Shown: one piece after another, positions 32,194 through 40,557 of the stretch | How positions within the stretch are numbered: position 1 is the first letter of the stretch | Layout: each line of letters opens with the position of its first letter | From: an uncultured Gammaproteobacteria bacterium | Lineage (GTDB): Bacteria > Pseudomonadota > Gammaproteobacteria > Steroidobacterales > Rariloculaceae | DNA: 41,639 nucleotides | Assembly: GCA_913041665.1 (NCBI GenBank) | Contig: CAJWKT010000006.1 | Span: 1 to 41,639, forward strand | Direction: 5' to 3' | Program-made: the position numbers and the translations under genes | The notes under the pieces: model-generated | What the model saw: the letters and a program-made list of their open reading frames with translations, nothing else | What the model was told of the DNA's origin: nothing | Database searches by the model: none

Positions 32194-34128
32194 ATGTATT
32201 CACTGGCCCATCTCCTTCTCGGTTTTTTTCTCGTGTCCGAGTTGAGTGCACAAACTGCCTCGGATTAGCCTACATTTGGCGGTGAACCTGGTGGAGGTCA
32301 ATACACCCCTTTAGATCAGATCAACGCGGGCAACGCAGACCAATTAGAAGTTGCTTGAACCTACCAGTCCGGTGATGCCGCTTGGTTAGAGGTAACACCG
32401 ATCCATGTAAACGAAATGTTGTATTTCTGCACGCCCATGAATCGGGTAGTCGCACTTGATCCAGCGACGGGCGAAGAGAGATGGCATTTTGATCCCCACA
32501 GTGATGAGGGTGGGCTGGGGATCATTGATGATCCACGGCAGGTAGTGAGGTGTCGTAGCGTAGCTTATTGGGAAGCAGATACACCGGAATCCGGTGCCGC
32601 ATGCGAGAAAAGGATATTTAAGGGGGATATCAATGGCAACCTTTATGCCATGGATGCAGATACGGGTGCATCATGCTTAGATTTTGGAGCCACCGAGGGT
32701 CATCCAGGTTATGTGACCCATTGGGATTATGCGGGCAATGGAGTGGGTCCGCGGCATACCACTTCCGGTCCGATCGTTGTCGGGGACCGGATCATTTCCG
32801 CTGTGGGGGTTGAGGACAGCGTAGTTAATGCTAGTGATGGTTTTGTTCGTGCTTTTAATGTAAAGAGTGGCGCTTTGGAGTGGGAGTTCAATCCGATCCC
32901 ACCTGCATATATCAATGAGACGGGCGCGGCCAATGTTTGGTCGACGTTGAGTGTAGACTTGGAGCGCGGCTTGGTGTTTTTACCAACAACGAGCCCATCT
33001 TCAGATTTCTTTGGCGGTACGCGGAAATTTAAACTCCCCTATGCGACAGCAACTGTAGCGTTATCGGCGGAAACGGGAAATCCTGTCTGGCATTACCAAA
33101 CTACCCATCATGACGTCTACGATTATGACCTTCCTGGGCATCCTTTACTCGTAACGATTAGAAAAGATGGTGAATTGCATGATGTTGCTATTCAGCAGAG
33201 TAAATCAGGTTATGTTTTTGTGTTCGATCGCGACACTGGGAAGTCACTCTACCCCATTGAGGAGCGCGCAGTACCCAGATCAGATGTTCCAGGGGAGGAA
33301 ACTTCTCCCACGCAACCGTTCCCAGTCTTACCAGAACCCTTCACGCTAACAACGCTGACCCGGGATGATATGTATGGTCTAACACCGCTGGATCGTGCCT
33401 GGTGTAGAGCTCGTTTTGACGAGTTACGATACGAGGGGATGTATACACCACCAAGCATTCAGGGAACACTACATTTTCCTGGTTTTGCTGGAGGGGGGAA
33501 TTGGGGGGGTGCCTCCTTTCACCCAGAGTCTAATCTTTTGATCATTAAATCGATGACTATCGGTACCCAGCATTGGTTAATTCCCATTGAGGACGGTGAA
33601 TCTAGCATCCCCGATCAAGGGGCGGGACAGGGCGTGCCGGGCGACAGTAATTATTCCGGTGGGTCAGGCGGCCCCATGCCAGGTACCCCGTATCGCACTT
33701 TACAGGTTAATTTTTTCTCTCCTTTGGGGGTGCCATGCACACCTCCCCCGTGGGGTACTCTCACGGCTATCAATATGGATTCTGGTCAAATTAACTGGAA
33801 GATCCCATTCGGCAGGGTGCGTCGCTATGGAATCACTTTCCCCGAGTTTCTCAACTGGGGCACCTCTATCATCGGTGGCCCCATTACAACGGGCGGCGGC
33901 TTAATTTTCATGGGGGCATCCATGGACAAATATTTTAGGGCGCTTGATGTTTATACCGGAGAAGAGTTATGGAAAGCAGAGCTGCCCTACGCCGGCATGG
34001 CTGTACCCATGTCCTATATGGCAAATGGTAAGCAGCACGTAGTTATTGCTGCCGGTGGCAATCGTCGTACCTTTACCGAGGAAGGCGACACTTTAGTTGC
34101 TTTTGTACTTCCGGAAGCTAGTGATTAA
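32194..34128 (+). pseudogene. PQQ-dependent dehydrogenase interrupted by two stops at conserved Trp codons
   Basis: From ATG 32194 (after AAGAGA) the frame gives a signal peptide ending SAQT, then reads D-stop-PTFGGEPGG, LEVA-stop-TYQSGD and on to the intact 570-residue remainder. The family has tryptophan (TGG) at both stop positions: TAG at 32266-32268 and TGA at 32356-32358. Downstream features are normal: CRSVAYW, HTTSGPIVVGD, HHDVYDYDLPGHP, FVFDRDTGKSLYPIEERAVP and a late GGGNWGG. The enzyme would be a periplasmic PQQ quinoprotein of the glucose-dehydrogenase type. As written only the part from ATG 32416 could be made, lacking the signal. It is therefore a recent pseudogene or holds two G-to-A errors. 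Neighbours use TGA and TAG as true stops, so recoding is unlikely. Confidence 0.85.
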
Positions 34129-34136
34129 AAGCTTTC

Positions 34137-34889
34137 TCAGTAAGGCGGTCCGACCGCGACACGTTTCCCGGCCACCGTATGACTCTCCGCCATGTCGATG
34201 ACGGCGATCGCGTAATCCTCTTTGGAAAGCATGCTCGAGCCATTTCGATCGAACAGCGTCTCTTGGTCCCCGAGCCGATAACGGCCCGTGTACTCGCCCC
34301 TTCCCATGATGGACCCGTACGCCGCCGACATCACGGTCCAGTCGAAATCCGTGGAGTGCCGGTAGGCCTCGAGTGCCAGCCAGTGGCCCCGGAACAGGCC
34401 GTGCACGGGGGTGCCGGGTTCGATGTCAAGGGTCTCGAGCACGAGCACGCCATTCGTGTTGAGCGTCGTGCCACTACCGACCTGTATGACGTACGGGGTC
34501 GCATCTCCGAGCCGGGAGGCTGCCTCGATGTAGGCATTCGCGCCTCTAAAAGCGACCGCTTCCTCGGGCGTGTTACCCGGCCCGACGCCGCCGACGGCAA
34601 TGATCACGGCATCCGCGCCTTGGACCGTCACGACGATCGAGCCCGGATCAGTGACGTCACCCCGTACAGTAGAGAAATGTGTGCTCTCAATCTGCAAGCT
34701 CTCGGGATTGCGCGAAACACCGACGACCTCGTGACCGCGGCGCAGAGCTTCCCCGACAATCAAGCTACCGATGTTGCCGCTCGCGCCATAGACGACGAAG
34801 GTGTCGGCAAAGGCGCTCGGCGCGGACGGTCCGAGCAGGCTCAGCATGGCGAGGGTGGTTATGACGAAGTCCGATCCGCTGCGTTTCAT
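34137..34889 (-). CDS. Exported NAD(P)-binding Rossmann-fold protein
   Basis: The ATG at 34889 follows AAGGAG by five bases and is chosen over the longer frame from 35003. The 250 residues start with a signal peptide (about 1-28, ending SAFA), followed immediately by VVYGASGNIG (Gly35-Gly41), the NAD(P)-binding motif of atypical SDR/NmrA proteins. EVVGVSRNPES, VRGDVTDPGS and ADAVIIAVGG are the next family segments. Export of a nucleotide-binding protein is unusual. The gene is far more GC-rich than its neighbours (43 of 60 at 34561-34620; 25 of 60 at 33541-33600), pointing to transfer. It converges with the PQQ gene, with eight bases between. Confidence 0.85.
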   Translation of the reverse strand: MKRSGSDFVITTLAMLSLLGPSAPSAFADTFVVYGASGNIGSLIVGEALRRGHEVVGVSRNPESLQIESTHFSTVRGDVTDPGSIVVTVQGADAVIIAVGGVGPGNTPEEAVAFRGANAYIEAASRLGDATPYVIQVGSGTTLNTNGVLVLETLDIEPGTPVHGLFRGHWLALEAYRHSTDFDWTVMSAAYGSIMGRGEYTGRYRLGDQETLFDRNGSSMLSKEDYAIAVIDMAESHTVAGKRVAVGPPY

Positions 34890-35210
34890 CGTTGCTCCTT
34901 CTTGTTGGGCGAAACGGTCAACAATAGCCGTCCCTGATTCGAAGTCAACTCGCCTGCTGTATTCCGCCAGCGCCAAGCTGACCAGGTTGTGCGACCTCCC
35001 CATTCGTCACGATAGTTTCATGCCCCAATTCCGATGACGGGTATGATCTCCCCAGTAGACGAAATTTTCTTTTCTATCAGGATTTCCCGGGAAAGGCTGA
35101 CTTTCGAACCAAAGACCAGGGAGACACTTGCTCTGGCTCCTACTTTAATTACATCCCTTCTCGTCATCTTCATTGTAGTGGCGCTCCAGTCATTACTTCG
35201 CTACCCCTCG
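34890..35210. other. 321-base gap, composition shift
   Basis: No gene was accepted. GC-rich sequence continues to about 35030 and then drops to the window level, so the right edge of the transferred Rossmann gene probably lies here. A plus-strand frame of 94 residues at 35034-35318 contains a hydrophobic stretch but overlaps the end of the hydratase gene and has no family match. Confidence 0.4.
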
Positions 35211-36134
35211 TTAGCGGAAAGAGGTAGATACGCTAATGGTTTTTCCGCCGATTCCCTCATAAATTGTCTCGTATTTTGCCGGTTTATCGACCAGTATGGG
35301 TGGCATATAGGAGCCTGAGCTAATCAGGTCGCCAGGTTGGAGTTGTTCGCCGCGCCGCTGCAGTTCATCAACAACTACTAAGATTCCGTTCAACGGATTA
35401 TTGCCTAAGTAGGATCCAGGTTGCTTGGCCAGTACATTTCCATCCCCATCCTGAAAGGTAACGGTCATCGTCTCGAGGCTTCGGATGAATTCTTCAGTTG
35501 GTACCACTTCTACGCTTTCTCCAAGAACTCCCCATCGGGCCATTAGGTTGGATGCTTGCATTAAGTACGGATTAGGAGGGTTGTTAATAAATATTGGAGC
35601 GAGTGTTTCAATGAACGCATAAATACGATCAATATATTTAATTGCTTCTTCTATTGTTTTAGCGGTGTTAATTTGACTGTCAGAGACGCTAACAATGAAA
35701 TCGGGTTCAGTAATTATTATTTCAGCTGAATCCAGGGGAAGCGTCGTACCGTTGGCCAAGAACATACTGACGTACATTGCGCCAACCATTGGGCGGTCCA
35801 CACCGGGTAGCGCAGCATTGATAGGATCCAAGCCAACAACCTTGTAGCCTGCACGAGGAAACATCGTATCGAACTGAGCAATCACTTCATCTCGCAAGTT
35901 ACGGCCCATATTCATGGAGGTAACAGTATCTCGGTAGCAATCGATATTATTAATTGTGGCACCTTCATTCCATGCTCCTACAACGTTTTGGGCCCAGTCC
36001 TCTAGAGGGCAAGGCTCTTCAGTTTGCGCAAAGGTTATGCTGGAAATCAGAATGAAAGGCAGCACCATGATTGCCATTAGGGTCGGGTGGTATAGGTTTT
36101 TTGAGTTAATTTTATTCATGATCATTTTTCTCAT
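35211..36134 (-). CDS. Exported 2-keto-4-pentenoate-hydratase-like protein (FAH fold)
   Basis: The 307 residues start with a Sec signal peptide ending ITFAQ (cleavage near residue 36); ATG at 36119 is an alternative start. The mature protein aligns with MhpD-type hydratases: YKVVGLDPINAALPGVDRP, VGAMYVSMF, EIIITEPDF, LGNNPLNGILVVVDELQRR and LQPGDLISSGSY. The metal site is Glu143-Pro-Asp145, where MhpD has Glu-x-Glu, with Glu176 as the third acid. MhpD hydrates a dienol in meta-cleavage of aromatics, in the cytoplasm. An exported version is unexpected, and the Glu-to-Asp change could alter metal binding or activity. It is divergent from the ABM-domain gene. Confidence 0.82.
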   Translation of the reverse strand: MRKMIMNKINSKNLYHPTLMAIMVLPFILISSITFAQTEEPCPLEDWAQNVVGAWNEGATINNIDCYRDTVTSMNMGRNLRDEVIAQFDTMFPRAGYKVVGLDPINAALPGVDRPMVGAMYVSMFLANGTTLPLDSAEIIITEPDFIVSVSDSQINTAKTIEEAIKYIDRIYAFIETLAPIFINNPPNPYLMQASNLMARWGVLGESVEVVPTEEFIRSLETMTVTFQDGDGNVLAKQPGSYLGNNPLNGILVVVDELQRRGEQLQPGDLISSGSYMPPILVDKPAKYETIYEGIGGKTISVSTSFR

Positions 36135-36296
36135 CTGCTATCAATCGGTGCTAATTCTATGAATTGAATTGTAACGCTCCAAATCTAAGTTAGATATTAC
36201 AAATACTTCTCGGGCACTGGTTCAATACTGCGTATCCAGCTACACTCGCTGGGAGGTGTTTTGGGTATAACTATCATCAATTCAGGAGGAATGAAT

Positions 36297-36977
36297 ATGC
36301 CCTATGCAGGACGGCTTGTGGTAGCCCTGACTGTTATTTTTTCTTTGGGGTTATGGTCGGCGGCGCATACCCAGGAAGAAGAGTTTGTGTATGTAGTCGC
36401 TTATTTGGAAGTCGACCCCACAAGTACGGAAGAAGCTACTGAATTGCTCAGGCAGTATCGCTCCAGTACCCGGGACGCTTCTGGTAATTTGCGTTCCGAT
36501 ATTCTTCAGCGCATTAATCGCCCTGGTCATTTTTCGTTCGTCGAAGAATGGCAAGACGAAGCGTCCTTTGTAACGCACTCGTCTTCAGAATACACTCAGG
36601 CGCTTCATGTGGCCCTGGCGCCGTACTTAACGGGCCCATATGATGAACGCAGGCACTTTGGGTTGGAAGTGGCTAGGCATGCTGCCACAGGAGAAATTTT
36701 TGTTGTCACGCACATTGATATTATTCCATCCCGTAAGGATGAAGGGTTGGCCTTTGTCGAGGAAATGGCTAAATCAAGCCGTGCTGACCCTGGCAACATA
36801 GGATTCTACGCATTAGTTCAAAGTAACCGAGGAAATCATGTAACGCTGGTAGAAGAATGGCAGGATGAGGAGTCATGGCAAGCACATGTAGTTTCTTCGC
36901 ACATGCGAACCACGAGACGGAATCTTCTGCCTACCAGTGGCGCGTTATACGATGAGCGATTGTTTAGGCGGCTGTAA
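36297..36977 (+). CDS. Exported tandem ABM-domain protein
   Basis: The ATG at 36297 follows AGGAGG by seven bases, better placed than ATG 36291 or TTG 36261. The 226 residues have a signal peptide of about 24, then two antibiotic-biosynthesis-monooxygenase (ABM) barrels at about 30-110 and 125-215. Each half has a strand VEEWQDE followed by a His segment (SFVTHSSS and SWQAHVVS). ABM proteins oxidise quinols or degrade heme-like rings, usually in the cytoplasm and as dimers; a fused, exported pair is unusual. It starts a plus-strand run with the sialidase-like, SEC-C and transferase genes. Confidence 0.82.
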   Translation: MPYAGRLVVALTVIFSLGLWSAAHTQEEEFVYVVAYLEVDPTSTEEATELLRQYRSSTRDASGNLRSDILQRINRPGHFSFVEEWQDEASFVTHSSSEYTQALHVALAPYLTGPYDERRHFGLEVARHAATGEIFVVTHIDIIPSRKDEGLAFVEEMAKSSRADPGNIGFYALVQSNRGNHVTLVEEWQDEESWQAHVVSSHMRTTRRNLLPTSGALYDERLFRRL

Positions 36978-37050
36978 AGAATATTATCAGTAGCCCAAGG
37001 ATATAAAGTTTAGGTACTGGCCCTATTTACATTAAAACGAAACGCTTGGT

Positions 37051-38280
37051 GTGCACGTGAGGATATTGTTTTTATTCGTGCTTGGGATTATCAGCATTAG
37101 TGCATGCACTAAGCAGCCTGCCTTTACTGTATTGAGCGACCTTACCTATCCCAATGTTGAGGGGAGTGCTGAGCCCCACTTAATGGTCGGGCCCACTGGT
37201 GCGGCGGTTCTCAGTTGGCTGGAGCCGAGCCTCGAAGGCCACGCTTTAAAGTTTGCTAACTATTCCGGCGATGTGTGGTCTATGCCACACAGCGTGAGAA
37301 ATGGACCCAATTTGATGGCGAATTGGGCTGATTTCCCTTCGGTGGTCCCTGTCTCGAAGAATCTTTGGGTAGCCCACTGGTTGGTACTACAGGGAGGTAA
37401 TAGTTATGGGTATGACGCTGTTGCCTCATTTTCCCTGGATAGCGGAAAGCATTGGGAGACACCTTTTTTGCTGCATGAGGATATGACGCCCACGGAGCAT
37501 GGATTTGTCAGCCTTTTTCCATGGGATGACGGAGTAGGTGCGGTCTGGTTAGATGGTCGAAATATGATAGTTGATGGGGAGCCAGCGTTTGTTGGGGCCA
37601 CAGGAGAACCACTAGGGATGAGCCTCCGTTATGCGCAATTCTCAGAGACCGGGGATCGCCAATTGTCGGGAGTTGTTGACCAACTTGTCTGCGATTGTTG
37701 CCAGACAGACACTGCAATTGCAAACGGAGATGTTGTGCTGGTATACCGGGATCGCACGCCGGAGGATATTCGCGATATTGTTGTTCGTCGCTTGGAGCAA
37801 GGTAAGTGGACTGAGCCATATACGCTCGGCCCAGACGGTTGGTTTTTTCCTGGTTGCCCCATCAATGGCCCAGCGATTGCGGCAGATGGCGATGAGGTGG
37901 TAGTTGCTTGGTTCGCAGCACCTAACGATGAACCAAAAGTTAGGCTAGCCCGCTCCTCTGATGGTGGGCTCAGTTTCCATGATCCAGTAGATATTGACAC
38001 GACTGGTAGTTTTGGGCATGTGGACGTGGCTTTGCTCCAGGGAGGGGTTGCGGCCGTGAGTTGGCTGAGGCGAGGGGAGGGCAATCAAGCTGCGCTGACT
38101 GTGAGGCTGGTTTCGATGGATGGGGTGCCAGGTGAAATCCACACTGTTGCCAGATCAAATACATCGAGGCCCCTTGATTTTCCTCAGATGGTCTCTAGTG
38201 GTAGATCTTTGATTTTTGCATGGACAGGTCTCGATGGAGTTGGTGGCATTCAGACCGCAAGGCTGGATTTAACAAGGTGA
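37051..38280 (+). CDS. Sialidase-like (BNR-repeat) lipoprotein
   Basis: The 409 residues begin at GTG 37051 or 37057, with no clear ribosome site. A lipobox ISISAC gives Cys19. The body is a beta-propeller with Asp-box-like elements (SLDSGKHWETP and RSSDGGLSFHDP) of the sialidase/BNR superfamily. An unusual CDCCQTD motif near residue 214 and PGCPINGPAIAADGDEVVVAW near 268 suggest a disulfide or metal centre. Catalytic arginines of a true sialidase could not be identified, so the enzyme name should not be assumed. It is 73 bases after the tandem-ABM gene. Confidence 0.72.
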   Translation: MHVRILFLFVLGIISISACTKQPAFTVLSDLTYPNVEGSAEPHLMVGPTGAAVLSWLEPSLEGHALKFANYSGDVWSMPHSVRNGPNLMANWADFPSVVPVSKNLWVAHWLVLQGGNSYGYDAVASFSLDSGKHWETPFLLHEDMTPTEHGFVSLFPWDDGVGAVWLDGRNMIVDGEPAFVGATGEPLGMSLRYAQFSETGDRQLSGVVDQLVCDCCQTDTAIANGDVVLVYRDRTPEDIRDIVVRRLEQGKWTEPYTLGPDGWFFPGCPINGPAIAADGDEVVVAWFAAPNDEPKVRLARSSDGGLSFHDPVDIDTTGSFGHVDVALLQGGVAAVSWLRRGEGNQAALTVRLVSMDGVPGEIHTVARSNTSRPLDFPQMVSSGRSLIFAWTGLDGVGGIQTARLDLTR

Positions 38281-38366
38281 TATCAAAAAATCTTCACGCG
38301 ATTCAGTTCTTGTGCAATATTGTGGAATTGCGCACACTTATTTGACTGGACGTCGAAGGGGGCAAG

Positions 38367-38600
38367 ATGGCCACGGTTGGACGAAATGCACCATGCCCGT
38401 GCGGTAGCGGAAAAAAATATAAACTCTGCTGTGCCAACAAACAGCAAAATACACCGGTAAGAGTTCTTTTAATTCGGGTGGTTATTGGCTTGATGTTGGC
38501 AGGTGGCTTGGTGGTTGCGTTAACGTCGCTAAGCGATTTTAGCTCAGACCAGATCGGCCCAAGGCGAGTGTGGTCTGAAGAACACGGGCATTGGCACTAA
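38367..38600 (+). CDS. Membrane-anchored SEC-C zinc-motif protein
   Basis: The 77 residues start at ATG after AAGGGGG. Residues 5-22 are a complete SEC-C motif, [18 protein letters not shown] (Cys10, Cys12, Cys21, Cys22), known from the SecA tail, where it binds zinc and SecB. A transmembrane helix follows at about 32-53 and a His-rich tail ends HGHWH. The motif would be cytoplasmic and the His tail periplasmic. It precedes the transferase gene by 25 bases. A role in protein targeting, or as a zinc sensor, is inference. Confidence 0.8.
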   Translation: MATVGRNAPCPCGSGKKYKLCCANKQQNTPVRVLLIRVVIGLMLAGGLVVALTSLSDFSSDQIGPRRVWSEEHGHWH

Positions 38601-38625
38601 TCTACAATCTAGCAAGAGGCAATCC

Positions 38626-40509
38626 ATGCAATTTCGAGAAGGATTTGGGTTGTTCGTGTTACTGGCACTGGCTTTTACAACCAGCAAATCGACTTCGGCT
38701 CAGCGCACAACAAAACCTGTACTCCATGGGAAGCATTGGATTGCAATTACTGGCAAGCCGCTAGCAGCAACCGCGGGGGCAATAACTTTTGCGCGGGGTG
38801 GAAATGCCGTAGATGCAGCTTGCGCAATGCTAGCCGCGGCATCAACGATGTGGGACAGCCTGGCGTGGGGCGGCGAGACGCAAGCCTTGATTTATAACCC
38901 AAATAGCCAACAGGTAAGGGGTATTAATGCGCTAGGTGTTGCCCCTACGGGGGCTAATCAAGAGTTTTTCAGGGATCGAAATCTGAGTTTTCCCCCAGAA
39001 TTTGGTCCACTTGCGGCAGTGACTCCCGGAACGCCTGGCGGCCTGATGGTGATGCTGGCTGAGTTTGGGACTCTAAGTCTGCGTGAGGTTCTTGAGCCCG
39101 CCATGGAGATGGCCCGTGGTTATCCAATTGAGGAATCTGAGTCGAGCAATATCGAGAGGGATAAAAAAATTATCCAGCGGTGGCCGGCCTCAAGACGCAT
39201 TTTTTTACCAAACTTTAATCCTGATAACCCTAAGGCGTGGTCGGCGCCGATTCCAGGCGAAATTTTTCGACAACCCGAGCTTTTGGTAACGCTTGAAAAG
39301 CTGATTGAGGCTGAGAGTCGGGCCTTAAGAGTGGGGAAAAATCGAAGGGAAGCTATCTTTGCTGCCTATGATCGTTTTTATAGGGGTGACATTGCTCAGG
39401 ATCTCGTCCAAGCGGTGCGGGCAGAGGGTGGGCTGCTTACTCTGGAAGACTTGGATCAATGGAAAGTGTATATCGAAGACCCAGTTGTTACAGACTACAA
39501 GGGTACTAGGGTTTATAAGTTGGCTCAGTGGACACAAGGCCCTGTCATGCTGCAAGCATTGAATATTCTTAAAAATACGGACCTAAAATCTATGGGATAC
39601 AACAGTGCTCAATATATTCATACGCTATATCAGGCAATGAACTTGGCTTTTGCCGACCGTGATTTTTACTACGGGGATCCATATTTTCCTCCTATCGAGC
39701 CGATGAAAGGATTACTCTCAAGCCAGTATGCGCTTGAACGTTACAAGCAAATTAATTGGGCCCAAAATGATCCCAATGTGATGCCTGGTGATCCCTATCC
39801 TTTTCAGGGTGAAGAAAATCCATTCCTAGATCTGCTTGCAGATTGGCCAACAGCTCAAGTGAATACAGGAAAACCCGGGGACGGCCCGACTAAGGCAGGT
39901 TTGATGAGTCATGATGAGGCATTTTCTGCGGGAACCACCTCTATTCAGGCGGCAGATGCGGAAGGGTGGGTAGTGTCAGTCACCCCTAGTGGGGGCTGGA
40001 CTCCGGCGTTTATAGCCGGAAATACTGGAATTGGCTTGTCTCAGCGCATGCAGAGTTTTGTGCTGGAAGCCTCAATGAATCCATTTAATGTTATCGCGGC
40101 TGGTAAACGTCCGCGGGCTACTCTTACACCAGGGATGGCTTTTCGTAACGGTCGACCCTATTTATCGTTTGCTGTTCAAGGTGGTGATACCCAGGATCAG
40201 AATCTGCTGCAGTTTTTTTTGAATGTGGTGGAATTTGGGATGAACGTACAGGAGGCAGTCGAAGCGGCTAATATTAATAGTTATCAAATGCGGAGTTCTT
40301 TTGGCACCCATGAAAGTCAGCCGGGTCGTATAGTTGTACGTGAAGATGTACCTGAATGGATACGCTTTGAGCTTACTGAAATGGGCTACCACGTAGAAAC
40401 GGAATCCCTCACCTCAGGGCCTATCACGGCAATCTTTTTTGATCAGCGCCATGGCACTATGTGGGGCGGTGCAAGTGATTTCGGGGAGGACTACGGTATC
40501 GCATGGTAA
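38626..40509 (+). CDS. Exported gamma-glutamyltransferase-family enzyme
   Basis: The 627 residues start at ATG after AGAGG, with a Sec signal peptide ending near TSAQ. GGNAVDAACAMLAAA and TPGTPGGLMVML are family landmarks. The autoprocessing nucleophile is Thr437 in AGTTSIQAADAEG, followed by SVTPSGG and GLSQRMQSF. Members cleave the gamma-glutamyl bond of glutathione and related compounds in the periplasm or process cephalosporin-like amides. In place of the usual TTHYS the motif here is TTSIQ, so the substrate may differ from glutathione. It ends the plus-strand run. Confidence 0.88.
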   Translation: MQFREGFGLFVLLALAFTTSKSTSAQRTTKPVLHGKHWIAITGKPLAATAGAITFARGGNAVDAACAMLAAASTMWDSLAWGGETQALIYNPNSQQVRGINALGVAPTGANQEFFRDRNLSFPPEFGPLAAVTPGTPGGLMVMLAEFGTLSLREVLEPAMEMARGYPIEESESSNIERDKKIIQRWPASRRIFLPNFNPDNPKAWSAPIPGEIFRQPELLVTLEKLIEAESRALRVGKNRREAIFAAYDRFYRGDIAQDLVQAVRAEGGLLTLEDLDQWKVYIEDPVVTDYKGTRVYKLAQWTQGPVMLQALNILKNTDLKSMGYNSAQYIHTLYQAMNLAFADRDFYYGDPYFPPIEPMKGLLSSQYALERYKQINWAQNDPNVMPGDPYPFQGEENPFLDLLADWPTAQVNTGKPGDGPTKAGLMSHDEAFSAGTTSIQAADAEGWVVSVTPSGGWTPAFIAGNTGIGLSQRMQSFVLEASMNPFNVIAAGKRPRATLTPGMAFRNGRPYLSFAVQGGDTQDQNLLQFFLNVVEFGMNVQEAVEAANINSYQMRSSFGTHESQPGRIVVREDVPEWIRFELTEMGYHVETESLTSGPITAIFFDQRHGTMWGGASDFGEDYGIAW

Positions 40510-40557
40510 ATCAATGGGTTAGGGCTACTAGTTTCGAGAGCTACGACAATGAAGACT

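Noticed and set aside
32266-32358. Genetic-code reassignment of TAG or TGA to tryptophan to explain the PQQ gene
   Set aside because: Both codons occur, yet neighbouring genes end normally in TGA and TAG and keep TGG for Trp, so reassignment is not credible.
34179-34937. Long plus-strand frame opposite the Rossmann protein
   Set aside because: It is a composition shadow of the GC-rich minus-strand gene, whose motifs and ribosome site are clear.
35034-35318. Plus-strand frame of 94 residues with a hydrophobic stretch
   Set aside because: It overlaps the hydratase gene end, has no family match and no good ribosome site.
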